This document shows positions 1-13,252 of a stretch of DNA of 64,000 nucleotides, in pieces. Below the pieces are notes generated by a model. That model did no database searches, was not told the DNA's origin, and saw only the letters and a list, made by a program, of their open reading frames with translations. The stretch's first letter is position 1. Every line of letters starts with the position of its first letter. The DNA is from Ecdyonurus torrentis (taxonomy: Eukaryota > Arthropoda > Insecta > Ephemeroptera > Heptageniidae): the NCBI GenBank assembly GCA_949318235.1, contig OX439129.1:20229066-20293065 (forward strand), given 5' to 3'. The position numbers and the translations under genes were made by a program.

Positions 1-540
1 AAATTCTGAGAGAATCAATAGAATCAATTTATATAATAATAATTCAATATACCCAGGCAGGAACTGGAAATCCAATTGATTAAAATGCACTTGTCATTTA
101 TAAAACTTCTAATTTTGAATGTTCTAGTTTTCCTGCATCTAGGAATCACAACAAACTTGCAAAAGTAGTCTAAAAATTAAAAAAAAAAAAAAAAAAAAAA
201 AAATACGTGTAATCAATGTCTTGCTTTCTTCTTGTTCTTATTCTTCTCTCTCTCTCTCTAATTGAATTCACATAATTTATATTATAAAAACCAAAACTTT
301 AAAAATACCAGTCCGTGATGGCAAGCACAGAATGCTACAAATTTTTATACAACAAATCATGTCTAAAAAAGATCGTTTCAAATTTTCATCCTTATATGTC
401 AAATCAACTTAATTCGCTTACTCCATATCCTTTACATCATAAAATATTTAATTTTGGCATAGTACTTTTCAAATTGAGTTGTAAAAATCTAACATCAAAA
501 ATCAAAATTACTTTTACAAAAGTTACGTTTGTCATCCGCC
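1..540. other. AT-rich, no gene seen
   Basis: Holds A25 (179-203) and (CT)7 (246-259). A 102-codon frame from 315 runs through the C17 tract and has no recognisable domain. Confidence 0.7.
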
Positions 541-1560
541 ACTCCCCCCCCCCCCCCCCCTTCCCCCCCGATACCGCCTGGTCTCAGCTATCCCGGCACC
601 TCTTTATTTATATGATATTTTAACTTTTGAATAACATTTAGCGCCCTTACAATGGTATAAAAATTAACATATCTGTTTTATGATTTTTAATCGATTTTTT
701 TCATTTCTTGCTACAATTTTCGATTTTTTTTTATCATTGAGCAACATTTTTGCGCCTAAAACTTTTTTTTATAATTGCACACACTTCATTGTTCAATTTT
801 AGTCAAATGTGCAAAAGAAAAAGTTCAAACATTTATTTAATTCGTATTTGAGGTGTCTCCGTAATGCACGTAAAAAAGTAAAAATATCACAATTTTCAAC
901 TTAGCGTAAAAAATACTCAAAACAAAATATACATTAAGTCTACCATAATAGCATTCTTCTTACATCCTAGGCTACACTTTTCCATCAAAATTGAGAAAAA
1001 ATGTTTGTAGCGACCTTTTTATTTTTGCGGTTTTACATACCCACCTTTTCGGGTTGGTGACAAGTTCGGGACCCCGCCACCCGGATAGTTTTTGGTATAG
1101 AAATATTTTTTCTGCTCAGTATGCTTGCTAATACACTCTTTTAACTGTGATTTAAATTTGTTGAAAAAATATTAAAATTTGAGTCAGTTATAGCAAAATC
1201 CAAAGTCGAAAAAATCGTCCCGCGGGCCATTTTGGGGATTTTTTTATGAAAAAACTGTACTTTTAAAAAAAAAATTAATAACGCCAGTTTACTTTCATAA
1301 CAGTTTACAATGCACAAAAAATACAAATGACGGCATGCAATGTACATTTACGGAGAAAAGTGCCTTCCAAAACGTTAAAAAATGAGCTCTTACCTATGGC
1401 TCGATCCAACCGAATTTTTTCAAAGTGCCCTGAAAATTCGAAAATTTATCTGATTGATGTAAAACTTGATATTTGTAGTTGTATTGAGTCCCTAAACCAC
1501 ATATTTTTTTTTCAGACGTTTTCTAGGGGGTAAGGTAGACGCGCTCGGGAATTCAGAAAG
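541..1560. repeat. unclassified GC-spotted segment, probably transposon relic
   Basis: After C17 and C7 runs (544-569), ATACCGCCTGGTCTCAGC and later CGGGTTGGTGACAAGTTCGGG, CGTCCCGCGGGCC and GGTAGACGCGCTCGGG punctuate otherwise AT-rich DNA. Two 68-codon frames on opposite strands have no recognisable product. No terminal repeats were found. Confidence 0.3.
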
Positions 1561-1812
1561 AACATGTCATATGTGTATAATAATAAAATAATAGACTATA
1601 TACATATTAAAATTGAAGGAGGCAGTTTTTAATTAAACTGTTTATTTATTATTACTTATTATTATCTTAATTTTTTTTAAGACAAGGACATTGAACTTTT
1701 TTTTTTTTTTTTTTTTTTAAGATTTGAGGGAGGAGGGGGAAAGCTTTTTTTATATACAACAGATTTTCCAAGTTATTTTGCATATATTTAACTTTTCAAT
1801 TGATTGTTATTT

Positions 1813-1897
1813 ACGGTGTTCGTAAATTTTGTTCTATATTTGTTGCAGTAAATGAAAATATGACGATCGAACAAGTGGAAAAGGGTTTCCGAACCGT
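1813..1897. mobile_element. small foldback MITE, TTCGTAAACCC family, copy 1
   Basis: ACGGTGTTCGTAAATTTT at the left pairs imperfectly with AAAGGGTTTCCGAACCGT at the right. The loop ATGACGATC matches the copy at 5.2 kb. Confidence 0.5.
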
Positions 1898-1930
1898 CTA
1901 TAATTTCTGCTTGTAATGGTAGCCAACTAC

Positions 1931-1975
<45 letters not shown>

Positions 1976-2255
1976 TGCATATTGGATGCAATTTAAGTAA
2001 TTGTACGATGAAAATATTGGAGTAAAAGACGGCCTAAATGTAAACATGTAACTCTTATTTAAAAACAGCTCTTGTCGATTAATACAAAAATTTATTACAT
2101 TGCGATTAATATAAAACATATATATAAAATACAAAAAGTTAGCATAAACAGTACGACAGGAAAGCTTACTCATCTTTCATATGAAGCAAACAAATGTGCA
2201 CACCTAAAGCACACAAAATACTACAAAAAGTACTACAAAATTCGTTCGTTCGTTC

Positions 2256-2308
<53 letters not shown>

Positions 2309-3519
2309 TCTTTATTGTATTTTAAAAATAAAGCATCAAGATTCTCAATGCACACAAGAAGACCATAATCACAATAGTAATGTGTATCATTAATAATAGA
2401 CATCAAATTAATAAAAATTGTCATTTATAGAAGAATAGCTAAATTTTAAATTACGGATAATAATCGCATAGTATTTAATGTTTCTTTATAATTTAGATGA
2501 TATTTAATTGGATAATTATTTTTTTCCGCAAAGTCACGTAAGAATTTAATACTTTTCGCGTGCTTAAGATCACATAATTTGATAACAACAAATGATATAG
2601 TGTCACAAATTATATTTTAAGTATTAATTCTATTAAGTACACTATAATTTTTTACAGCACTAAAAATACTGCAACTTAAATAGTTTTTGTAAATTATTTC
2701 ATTAAAATACACATACGTGCTTGCTTGTATTTATTATTATTATTTTTTTTTTTCCACCGCACTAACAAGTTAGTATTGGATTTGTATTTTGTTTCCAAGA
2801 TTTCACCACTCCAGACCAGATGACATGCTTGAAAAGAAAATCTATATTTTCAAAATAAAAATAAATATGAAGTAAAGAAAATTAAATTGTTTCCATTGAA
2901 ATTCACTCTCGATTTTGTGAATTTCTCGCTTTTAAAATACAACATTTGCATTAACCATAGGAATTTCAATGATACGCTTATCGATTTAGTGAAATGTTCT
3001 ATTTCTAGGTCCATTTATGATTTCAAAAAATGGAGAGTATACACATAATAAAATAGTGAGCTCTAATTGTGAAAATCTGGTATAGGAAAACTTACTTTTT
3101 TTTTTTTTTTTGAGAATAATATACAAGATATTTTATTTCTTATAATTTTCTCAGTGTAGGAGTCTGTAAATTCAATGAAACTGTCTCAAAAAGGGGGAGT
3201 TGAAGGAATTAGTTCAAATATTTTACTGCACTGTATACACTTTATCAAAATGCATAGATTTATTGGCATTTTTTTTGTTCTTTTACAAATCTTCCCTTGA
3301 GAATATAAAACTTGACAATGAGTTCTCAGGTACGCCATAGCTAGCCAAGCCAGGAATCTATACAAATGTAAAGCAGAAAAATACAATATTTATTGTTTGT
3401 AAAGTAAGAAGAAGGAATGAAGAGGGAGAGGTTTCCTCCTTGAAGAAAACTTTCTCCTTTTTCTGCTTCTGCTTCTTCTTCTTCTTCAACCCTCCTCGCT
3501 CTGGCAAACCCGCACCCTT

Positions 3520-3520
<1 letters not shown>
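1898..3520. other. AT-rich, homopolymer tracts only
   Basis: T41 (1,932-1,972) and T50 (2,258-2,307) dominate. (ATT)n plus T run near 2,732-2,754 and T15 near 3,096-3,111. Open frames here are poly-K or poly-F translations. Confidence 0.75.

Positions 3521-3588
<68 letters not shown>
3521..3588 (+). repeat. (CT)34
   Basis: Pure CT array after a (TTC)n-like pyrimidine block at 3,453-3,488. It creates the SLSLSL and ERERER frames on both strands. Confidence 0.98.
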
Positions 3589-3589
<1 letters not shown>

Positions 3590-4573
3590 GCTTTACTTGG
3601 CTTGTCGAGGAGGGATCGCAATGAGCTGAATCTCCCCACAATTTCATTCGCATATACATCAAATCATGAAACTTACACAGAACTACTAGACACATAATAT
3701 TTCTACATTGAAATACCATCTATAGCAAAAAGTTACTCAAATATGGTCAAATCCATCATAAATAATATATACTTATCCCATCAATTCAAGTAAAGTAGTC
3801 TAAATTAATCTATAATTAGAGAGACCATTTTTTGGAACAACTAATATTATACATATATGTAAGAGATTTTTGAATTCGGTCTTTACGAAAACTAGCGCAA
3901 GTTACGGTTACGAAGTTTTAGATACTTGTTGTTGAAACTATTAATAGCTTATTTCAAGCTTGGCCATGCAGATTTTCGCCAGGCTCAATGCATTCGTTAA
4001 TTTTTTTAAGTCAAAATCTCGTAAGAAGGAAACATTTGAACAATAAATAAAAAAATTAGTTTTGATTTTGATTTTTTTTTTTTTTTTTAATCCTTCGCAA
4101 TTAATATTTTAGTATAATTCCTAATCTTGTGAGAATGTTTAGAATCAGAGAAGTTAGAATGTTCTAATCTATATATCGTTAGCATCCTCTCTCAGCGCTC
4201 AAGTGTTTTCACTGTTGATGAGTGATTTACTCGTTTTACCTTTTACTTTATTAATTATTTGTATTCCCAAGCTTCCTTCTCTTTAACTTTTAATCATCAT
4301 TTACATTTGGGAAAGAGAACCATTTCAATTGTGCAGTTAGGTCTTTAATCTGCTATAACAACCAAATATTGTAGACCTTGTATTAAAAAAAATTAATATC
4401 AAATACAATTAGATGAAAAGGCCGTAACATCCTCGATATATTTCTATGATTTGTCTATTTCTCAGTTTGGCGCCAATAAGTCGTAATATATAGATTTTTG
4501 AGGGGAAAAAATTGTGTAAGATAATCAAAGGGCAAACAGAAAAGGGAAGTTTGTTAGATAAAAATCCTCTAGG

Positions 4574-4647
<74 letters not shown>

Positions 4648-5235
4648 TCTGCTCTCTCGCGTATCAAAAATTAAATAAATATCAGCACACTAAGTTCCAT
4701 TATATAGCATTCATATAAAAAAAATATATGATGTAATCCAAAATATTACGTTGCATGTTACATGAAAAACTTTGTCCTGCAATTAAACACAAAGTCATAA
4801 AGTCACATTCAATTATTTTTATCTGCAAAGAGGAAAAAATAACAAAAAATAAAAAGGGAAAAATACAATTGCTTTACATAAGTCGTAAAATAATTTAGTA
4901 AAAAAATTCAAGCTAAAATATGATAAAAAGCTTATTTTTAATACATAATAAACAGGATTTTAACAATTAAAAACACAGTGCCTAATGTTGTTTTTTTCCT
5001 CTTTTTTTTTTAAGTTTTGTTGTTGTTTTTACGTAATAAGCATAAAAATCAAATTAATCACATAAATTTCTTGATAATATATCCATTATCATTAATATCA
5101 TTATCAAGTCGTTTAGTTTGCAGGTTTAACAATTAAAATACCCGTGTATTTGAGGGTGTCATTTCGTGTCATTCATATTTGTGAATTCATTTGTGTCATT
5201 CATATTTAAGTGAGAATAGATCTAGATGAATTAGA
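3589..5235. other. AT-rich, no gene seen; (CT)33 at 4,580-4,645
   Basis: The only conspicuous feature is the CT array and a T15 tract near 4,073-4,088. No promoter, donor-linked ATG or transposon end was found. Confidence 0.7.
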
Positions 5236-5345
5236 AATGCTGTTCGTAAACCCTGTTCTTTGCCCCTAAAATGACGATCAGCTATGGTTAATCAAATGGA
5301 ATGCGCATTTTTTGGTGCAAGAGAATAGGGTTTACGAACAGCATT
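5236..5345. mobile_element. small foldback MITE, TTCGTAAACCC family, copy 2
   Basis: 25-bp arms AATGCTGTTCGTAAACCC.. and ..GGGTTTACGAACAGCATT pair with one or two mismatches. The loop carries ATGACGATCAGC and ATGCGCATTTTTTGG. This is the best preserved of three copies. Confidence 0.75.
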
Positions 5346-6040
5346 AGGGATATCGATTGTACTTTTTTTCCAGAAAAAAAAATAATTTAATTAATATTAT
5401 TATAAAATTATTAAAACTTAAAATAAACCAATTAAAACTCATCCAGTAAATATGATTGTTATGAACTGTTATTAAAAACGACTTGGTAAAATCGTCATTT
5501 CAGTGACACTGTTCAAATAAAAGCTTTAAGATTGATTTCAGATTCAGATTATTATTATAATTATTAGAGAGAGAGAGAGAGAGAGAGAGAATTGACGTTT
5601 TCTTCGTCATAAAAAAAAAAGTAAATTTAATTTATAGTAATGTTTAAAATTTACACAATTCTCAAAAAAAAAAGAACATTTCTTTAGCATTTAAAATTTA
5701 TATATAGAAAAAAAAATATGATACAGAAGATTTAGAAGAAAAAAACTGAAGACAGAGAAAAATATTTATCGCTGCAGTTCCTAAAAAAAGATGTACCGGA
5801 AGACTCATAGACATGTGTGTGTGTGTGTGATGCATACAGTTATAGTGCGCGGGAAAATAAAATGCATAGTATTTTATCATTTCTTTCTCTTTGTTGAAAT
5901 AAGGGTTGTGATGCATTATAATGCAGTAACGGATTTTTATCCCTTGATATGCAAGGGTAACAATACTTTATAATATAAAAAATTATTATTTGATACGAAG
6001 AGAAGAGGTAACAATAAAAAAAATACTGCTAAGAAGATGG
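5346..6040. other. AT-rich, short simple repeats
   Basis: (GA)12 at 5,566-5,590 and (GT)7 at 5,815-5,829. The opposed frames at 5,698-5,973 have no recognisable product. Confidence 0.7.
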
Positions 6041-6050
6041 ATGTTTATAC

Positions 6051-6087
6051 CTGCTCCAAACTTTTTTGCTGCTTGCTTTTCTTGCAT
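6051..6087 (-). CDS. candidate mini first exon (12 codons plus 1 nt, MQEKQAAKKFGA)
   Basis: A minus-strand ATG at 6,087 opens 12 codons, MQEKQAAKKFGA, ending with CAG and a donor-like GTATAAAC (6,050-6,043). It leaves a G in phase 1, as the candidates at 10.1 and 34.8 kb do. The block 6,051-6,140 is less AT-rich than its flanks. An upstream ATG in another frame (GTTATGG) hits a stop after four codons. An alternative reading is a longer internal exon starting after a CAG at about 6,130. Weak support, listed because of the shared phase. Confidence 0.22.
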
Positions 6088-6139
6088 TTGGCTTCAAGCT
6101 AAATCCATAACACCAAATTCCCACACTGCACGCAACATA

Positions 6140-6833
6140 TAAGGGTTACAAAGCTCAAAATTTTTTATATTAATTTTTTTCTATGTTTGCAAAAAATTTT
6201 ATAAGTTTTTTATCCTTCAGTTTTATTATACATAACGCTTTTTTGAATGAACACATTTTTATATAAACTATCATTATTAAAGAAAGAAAAAAAGTAGCTG
6301 TGGAGAGGAAATTAAATTATGAATAATCAAAATTCTGAGTTTAATTCTTTTAACTTGATTTTTTTTAAGGTCATCAGTTTAATTTGCGGTACCATGTTCT
6401 CCAAATTTTGGACAAATTTCTTATATTTTGTTCCTCTTTTTTCTTTGTGTGTGTCTTTCAAAATAGCTATGGTAATGTCAATTTTATTTTATTTATTAAA
6501 TTTTTTTTTTTTTTTTGCAAATTTATATTGATCTAATTGTTTAAACAATGCTTTTCTTACTGAAAATATGAACCTGATCACTAAGCTTAAGCCTGATCAC
6601 TGATCCAAAAAATTTAATGCAAGTCGTGAATTATTAAACTACAAAACATAAATCATGGACAAAAAATATATATTATTTCAAGTTAATTTGCTCTAATATA
6701 TAATAAAGTAAGTAACTATAACTATAATTTTATTTACCCTGATTTGGCCCCTTTTTACAAACCAGGCTCTTCAAATTCCTTTTTTTATTTTTTTGATCAC
6801 TCCCCTTTTTATTATTATGTTTTTGTCTTCCTA

Positions 6834-6868
<35 letters not shown>

Positions 6869-7530
6869 ATAAAAATTTTGACAAGAAATTTGAAACCACT
6901 TCTTTGCAACTTTGGTGAACATTATATAAGTAGACAATATAATAAGACTTATATAGAAATTTTTATACATATATTTTCTCCATATATAATAATAACACAA
7001 TATAATTATACTCTACATTCAATATTATTCATAATATAATTTTTATCATGAAAAAAAAAAAGGTTTAATAAAAAAACATGTTTCTCTCTCTTTCTCTCTT
7101 TCTTACTACGCGTACTCTTTTTAATTCACCTTATTTTGCATGACAAGAGATACAGTAATATATATATTTTTTTATCTATATCTCCTCTCTGTCGCTTTCT
7201 CGCTCGCGCTTTTTTTTTTTTTTTTTTTTTTCTTCTTTCTTTTTTCTTCTTCTTTTCTCTATACAACATTGGAAGCACGTGAGTTTACCGTCTCTAAAAG
7301 TATATGGTTTGTTGATACCGCGAGATGAACTGATGTATGTTGTATGTTATGTATATTCATATTATTCATGCACAGGCCACACACACCAATTGCCTTCAGA
7401 ATTACGCCTTAAAAATATTGTAGTATTCGATGGGAAAAGTCGAGGTCGTCATATAGAAATGACGCAGTGGAAGTGAAATGTGTATATATACGACGTGCAT
7501 CTTGCGCAACCTTTCAGTTTTTGAACACCA

Positions 7531-7569
<39 letters not shown>

Positions 7570-8971
7570 AGCGTGAGAAATATTATATTTAAGTTTCAAT
7601 CTTGCATGTTTCTTTATTCTGTAAGAAGAGAACGCAGTCAATATTTGATAACATTGACTTTATATCGATACAATTTTTAAACAATACAAAATAATGTTTG
7701 GTTTGATTGTAGTTATATTTATGTCCAAAAATAAATTTGTTTTCTTTAACCTTATTATTTAATTTTTAATATTTTTGGACTTACCGACTTTATAGACTTT
7801 AATTAAATTATACTTTATTGTTATTGTTTTAAGTTTATTTAGTAATTTTGAAGATGAAAATGTGATTTCAGTTTAAAATCTAATTATTTTAATGTACATT
7901 TAAATAATGTAATATAATATAATATAATATGTAATATTAATGTACGTATAAATAAAATTTACCGAAATCAATATATTTTTTTAGAGACTTCGAATACTTT
8001 AAATTAAGAGTCAATATTTAAGGTAATTCAATTTTTTTACAGCATCTAATTTGTTATAGATAAACAAATGCCATGATTTCCAACAACGACATTTTTTATG
8101 AATTTTTTTTAATTTTTCTCACCAGCCCTGTAATCGCAAAATTCTTATTTAAAAAATTATATCGAAGAATTAAATTAAAGTATAATATATTCTTGAAATT
8201 TGAGAAAATAATTTAATTTTTCATCTTCCCTTTCTTTAACTTTTTTTTAAGCAACAAATTGAAAGCCACATAAAAATTTCAAAGACGATGCCAATATCTT
8301 TCATATTTTGGAGCTTCATAAAAATTTCTCCTCAAAGTTATTACAATAATTTTATTTCAGCTTTGATATCATTTTTGTTTCCTTTCCAGTAATTTTACTG
8401 GTTTTCTGACTTTTTCTCTCTTTTCTTGTTCTCTTTTCTGATCCAATTTTCTTCAATTTGCGATAAATTTATTGGAATTTTATTAAATATCAAATAAGGC
8501 AAAGGATCTTTCTTTGCGCCGTAAGAATTTTCAAGTAACATAATTTTTATATATATATTTTTTTTTCAAAAAGACGAACAAAATGTTATTTTATAAAAGT
8601 GTCTTTGACACTTTCAAAAATTATTTCAGCTTTATAAAAAAATATATAGTTGCCAAAAATTTAATATAAATTTAAACAAAATAAAAAAAGACTTTTCAAA
8701 AGCAAAGATGAGTGCAAAATAAAATCTTACATTTAAAATTTATTAAATTTTACAAACTTTAATTTAAATTTTAAGTCCAATAAAATTGAGATATTAATTT
8801 ATTTTTCAGGAAAGAATTTTTCAATCCTCCAGCTAAATAATTTTTACTTAGAAATTTTTTATAATTAAATTACACTAAATTTATAAAAAAATTCCTTGTT
8901 TGAAATTTAGGACAAGAAATATTTTACTATATCAATAAAATTTTTACTTTCTTGTTCATAAATATTTTCTC

Positions 8972-9002
<31 letters not shown>

Positions 9003-10080
9003 CATCATATGAAAATTCAAAACTAGGTAAATATGTAATAAGAAGGTGAAATTCATAAGAATTCTTATATATTTCTGTTTTACATAAAAACATTTTTTAC
9101 ATAATATAAACTTTAACAATAAAACGTATGTTGTTTTTAATTCTTGGTAAACAATATAAAACATTATTTTTTTTCTTTGTATTCAGTAACTATGTGTTTT
9201 TACAAAGAAAAAAATATATATATATATTTTTTTTTCATTAAATATTTCATGAAGTATTTTGTGCAAAATGTTAATATTTGCGCGTTTTATTATTATTTTA
9301 ATGGTTCAAATTAAATTTTGTAGTATTGTTGTTATTGTCTTAAAAACTGAATTTTTGTAATTTTGCGTATTTTTCTATCCACATATATTTGCTTTTATTT
9401 AACGAAAATGTTGACAATTAAATCCAGCAGTGAAGATACATAACCATTGAGCAAACGATTTATGTTTTTAGAGTGAAGGAAGATATTTCTTGGCCTCATG
9501 AATCACAGAGGAAAACTAGAAAGAAGGAAAGAATGCCGTCCAACTTTTTTTTTTTTTTTTTTTTTTTCCAATCTTTTTCTGTTGTACGTATTTTCTATTC
9601 ATTGGAATTTTGAATAAGGATAAAATAATTAAATATTGGAATTTCTACACAAAAAGAGCAAACTTAAAAATAGGCTATATTTGTATGGACAGACCCCCCT
9701 TTTTTTTCTTTTTTTTTTTTTTTTTTTTTCTTCTTCGTATGAGAATTTTATATCTGAAATTTAAGTATACCTATGTGGTACAGTAATTACACTTTTGTTT
9801 GTTGTTTTATTTGATAAATGGGTTTCATTATAGAGATACACTGTATAAACATGAGAAAAATACAATCTGAAAATACAATGCTGATTCAGAGAATAAGAAT
9901 AAGGGAGTGGCATTGTTGCTATTTAGAATAAGTAACTTCCTATAAGCTCCTAAACTGAAAACCCTGATCTCAAATGTGTAATTTCTAATTACTATATTAT
10001 GGTAACTCGTGCATATGATAGATCAAATACACGGACCACGTGGTTGAATCGGTTTCGATTGTCCGGCTAAAAATTGAATT
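6140..10080. other. AT-rich, probable intron or intergenic DNA
   Basis: Poly-T near 6,837-6,863, 7,210-7,230 and 8,977-9,002, A33 at 7,532-7,564, T21 near 9,546-9,567. AATGCAAGTCGTGAA (6,616-6,630) recurs at 26,083. A minus-strand GTATATATAC near 7,490-7,481 lies just before ATGACGACCTCG, giving a 16-codon frame (MTTSTFPIEYYNIFKA). This is noted but unsupported. Confidence 0.65.
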
Positions 10081-10091
10081 TTTGTACTGAC

Positions 10092-10113
10092 CTGCATCTT
10101 CCTCATCAGCCAT
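10092..10113 (-). CDS. candidate mini first exon (7 codons plus 1 nt, MADEEDA)
   Basis: On the minus strand ATGGCTGATGAGGAAGATGCAG is followed directly by a donor-like GTCAGT (10,091-10,086). The seven codons read MADEEDA and leave a G in phase 1, the same phase and base as the 34.8-kb candidate. The start has a purine-poor but +4 G context. Upstream lies the window's most CpG-rich leader (10,250-10,400), a purine/G-rich tract and a minus-strand TATA-like TATATAGGG near 10,494. The short length means chance occurrence is possible. What supports it is the CpG-rich leader and the matching phase, not the peptide itself. Confidence 0.33.
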
Positions 10114-10249
10114 GGAAATAAAAAAGATTTAAAATAAAGTTTTAAATTTGTTCTTGAAAGGATCACCTGAACGTTTTTAAATTTGAAATGGTCACCCAAA
10201 CCATGTGCTCGGTTCTGCAAATAAAAAGACGCACTCCGCCATGCACACA

Positions 10250-10500
10250 CAACCGTGCGCGCGCGATCGCGGCCCACGCCAAACTAAATTCAAAAAAATA
10301 GTTACGCGAGGAGAATTTTGGTGTGTGTGTGTGTACTATTCTATGGAGGAGAAAACGTGGCGGCTTCGTTCAAGTAACGCAAAGAGCGAGAGAAGATGAG
10401 AGAGAAAGAGAGAGGGAGAGAGATTCGGGGGGGTTTCTGGGGGGGGGGGGGGGCAGAGAGAGAGAGCGAGAGCGGCAACAGCGTTTTTCCCTATATAATA
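10250..10500 (-). promoter_or_regulatory. CpG-rich, purine-tract promoter-like island
   Basis: This is an abrupt island of high GC and many CpGs (GCGCGCGATCGCGG around 10,258-10,272), a (GT)6 run (10,321-10,334), GAGA-rich purine blocks (10,385-10,425 and 10,456-10,470) and G7/G14 runs (10,428-10,454). A TATA-like CCTATATAATAC lies at 10,490-10,501 and reads as TATTATATAGG on the minus strand. Together these resemble a promoter and 5' leader for the mini-exon at 10.1 kb. A plus-strand promoter cannot be excluded. Confidence 0.35.
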
Positions 10501-11276
10501 CAACAAGGCCCTAGCTTTACAAGAAAGAACTGCCTGCTCTTGCTTGCTCCTGTTCTCTTTTTTAGAGGGGAATATAGCTCTCAAACTCAAAAAAAAAAAA
10601 CATACGCACCAAAAAAAAATATATAATACCTCCCCTCTTTTTTTTTTAATTCTCCCTTCTCTCTTTTATAATAATCTCTTTTCTCTGTCCCTTTATTTTT
10701 CTCTTTTTCCCATTCTCGTTTTTGGATTTTTTTTTTTTTTTAATATATCTAGAAATACAATCTCACTTGAATCTCATTCGTTGTTCCCGCCTTGTATGCC
10801 CCGCCCCCTTCATTTCCTGTCCCCCCACCCCCCGAATGTTTATTATTATTATTATTCTTACTTCATAAACCCAACTTCCTTTCATGCTACCTTTTCCCGC
10901 CAAACTTGCTCCTCGGTAAGTTTCGTCACGGCACGGTCCCACTCCATATGCAAATTAGCAAAAAATACTCTCTTTGTACTGCTAACCACCCAATCAAAAC
11001 TAGCTTGCTTAATATACTAATGTGGGAGGCTCATTATTATTATTTCAAAACTACAATAAGCAAAAAATATGGCGGGAAAAAATTTGCAATTTTTTTTTTT
11101 TTTTTTTATGTCCATGAACTATTAAAATCTGACCGTGGCGGTATTTTTTTCTTTGTAAATATCTCCCCCCGTTTTTTTTTTTTTTTTTTTATTATTATTA
11201 TTTTCATTAAATTAATTTAATTTTGGCCTTCCGCCTTGTCATTTTCTCTTTTCATTAACAAATCAGTGTGTTATGA

Positions 11277-11334
<58 letters not shown>

Positions 11335-12532
11335 ATATTATAAGAATATTGTTAAGAAAAAAAAAATATATAGATAATACTTGATTCATATAGTTGCATC
11401 GAGGGTAAGAAATTAGCATAATAATGAATAAAATTGGGTAATAAAAATGAAGTGAAAAAATCTATTCAAATTTCTATTGCTCTCCGAGTTGCGGCACATC
11501 AGGATAAAAAATAAAGTCTAAATTTTTAACATTTAAATCTTTTTAATCAATTTTCTCAATCAAATCCTCTCATGAGAAACATGTTCCAAAAAAAAAAAAA
11601 AAAAAAAAACTATAGAAAGTTGTTATTATTAAATACATAATTATTTGTGAACTTGTTTCTTTGATTTTATTGAAAATAAAACGCTAACAAAATTCTAGTT
11701 TTATTCAGTTTTGTGGTGGTTTTTACTAAAACCAGATTAGTTTTAGAAATATAAAGTTGTCTTTCTTTTTTTAATACAGGATTTTTAATATTATTGAGAC
11801 ACGTGTTTTAGGTACAAAAAGGGGAAAAAGGGAAGTAAAATTTTATTTCAAAGTTTGGAAATCGTGACTGGAAATAAAAACAATGTGATTAAATGAAAGA
11901 ATCGTTAATCTCTTTACAAACGAAAGTGCCTCTTTTTTTTCTTTTTTTTTTTTTTTTTTTTTTTTCTTCCTATTTGTTACTTTATATTTATTTTAGAGTT
12001 CAATCTTTAAATTTTTATACGTAACAATAGTCAGTGCTTTTGGAAATTTATAAAAAGAAAATAATAATAAATAAAATCTAAAATTGGTATAGCCTGCAAA
12101 TTTCAGTCAAGCTACTAAAGATTGGTAACAACTATGAGTCTTCTTCTCCTACCAAAAGCTAGAACGCTGAGCTAAAAAAAAAAACAATGTCAAAAATAAA
12201 ATATATTTCTTTCCGTTCAATACTTTTAATTTTAATATACAAGAGTTTTACTCTTTTGATACTCAATTTATATGATACCCATTACAAATTAAAATTTAAC
12301 AAATAATTAAATTATTATTTTAATGAAGCCATGTAAGTTTTCCCTGTATAATATTACATAATGCTTCTATACATTTATACTGAATATTTTTGTTTTCATG
12401 TTTTTTTTTGTTTTTTTTAATAAAATGTTATCATGAAAAGTATGATATGATGAGGTTTAAAGCAACCCCTTTTATCAGTTTTGTTTGCCCTGTCTTCCCC
12501 TCCCCTCTTCAACCCCCGCGGCAGTACAGCCG

Positions 12533-12564
<32 letters not shown>

Positions 12565-13120
12565 GCAGATGCCATCAGAAAAAAAAAAACGTGAGCCCAA
12601 GGTGCGCCATAACTGCATTCTTCCTCACTGATGCAGCAGCCGACGTGAACAAAATAAAAATATCGTAAACAAAAACAGAAAGGAGGGGGGGGGGGGCAAT
12701 TTGATTTTAATATCAATTGGTTTTGCTGTTTTTGAATATAATCAGAATGTTTAAATTTAAAATTTATGAATGTGTATACATCAAATCCTAATACATTTAA
12801 ATCCAATGAAACTTTATAAGATGAATTGAAGCATTTTACAAAAACCTTTATGATAGCATCAATACACATTTCAATAAAAAAAAAAGGGAATTAGAATTGG
12901 AAAATGAAAATTCGATTTTGCAAGATTATTTTTTAAACCATAATTTTAGCAATATTTTTAGGGCATCGCAATTAATAGATTAAAAAATTTTAGTCTCCAT
13001 AAACTATACTTCACGGACACATCGTCGGCATGTTTCTCGTCTACATATTTTTAGTGCTGCAATTTCTAACATTTCACTTTGTATTATTATTATTATTATT
13101 GCAATAAAAATGTTAATAAT
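10501..13120. other. AT-rich with pyrimidine-rich stretch and simple repeats
   Basis: 10,540-10,920 is strongly pyrimidine-biased on the plus strand (158- and 142-codon frames there are composition effects). (CT)n 11,280-11,332, T23 near 11,942-11,965, (GA)14 12,533-12,560 and G12 near 12,685-12,696 follow. A GC-rich spot at 12,500-12,650 holds ATGGCGCAGATGCC, but its frame runs into an A-tract and stops. Confidence 0.6.
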
Positions 13121-13252
13121 GCACGGTTACACGGTGCAATATTTCCAATGTGCAATAAATACGACTGCATGCGATCTTTATTAAAAGCCATTGAATTTTC
13201 AAGCAATTAAATACATTGCACATTGAAATTATTGCATCGTGTGAACACGCAA
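13121..13252. mobile_element. foldback MITE, ACACG-TGCAATA family
   Basis: GGTTACACGGTGCAATA..CCAATGTGCAAT at the left pairs with ATTGCACATTGAAATTATTGCATCGTGTGAAC at the right. A more decayed relative may span about 13,825-13,953 (GCGTGTTCTAAC; ATTGCACATTGAAAATAATG). Confidence 0.6.

Noticed and set aside
3486..3719. Minus-strand ATG segment MRMKLWGDSAHCDPSSTSQ before a GTAAAG donor-like string
   Set aside because: Open frame is short, the donor is weak and phase 0 differs from the other candidates; adjacent (CT)34 keeps the frame open artificially.
10884..10920. Plus-strand ATGCTACCTTTTCCC..CG/GTAAGT unit
   Set aside because: Good donor but opposite strand, phase 2 and within a pyrimidine-biased stretch; no promoter or partner exon.
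10544..11220. 158- and 142-codon overlapping plus-strand frames
   Set aside because: Pyrimidine-rich strand gives Phe/Pro/Leu/Ser-rich frames in two phases at once; no domain, start context or splice support.
12417..12869. 150-codon minus-strand frame
   Set aside because: Crosses (GA)14 and G12 tracts; composition-driven, no recognisable domain.
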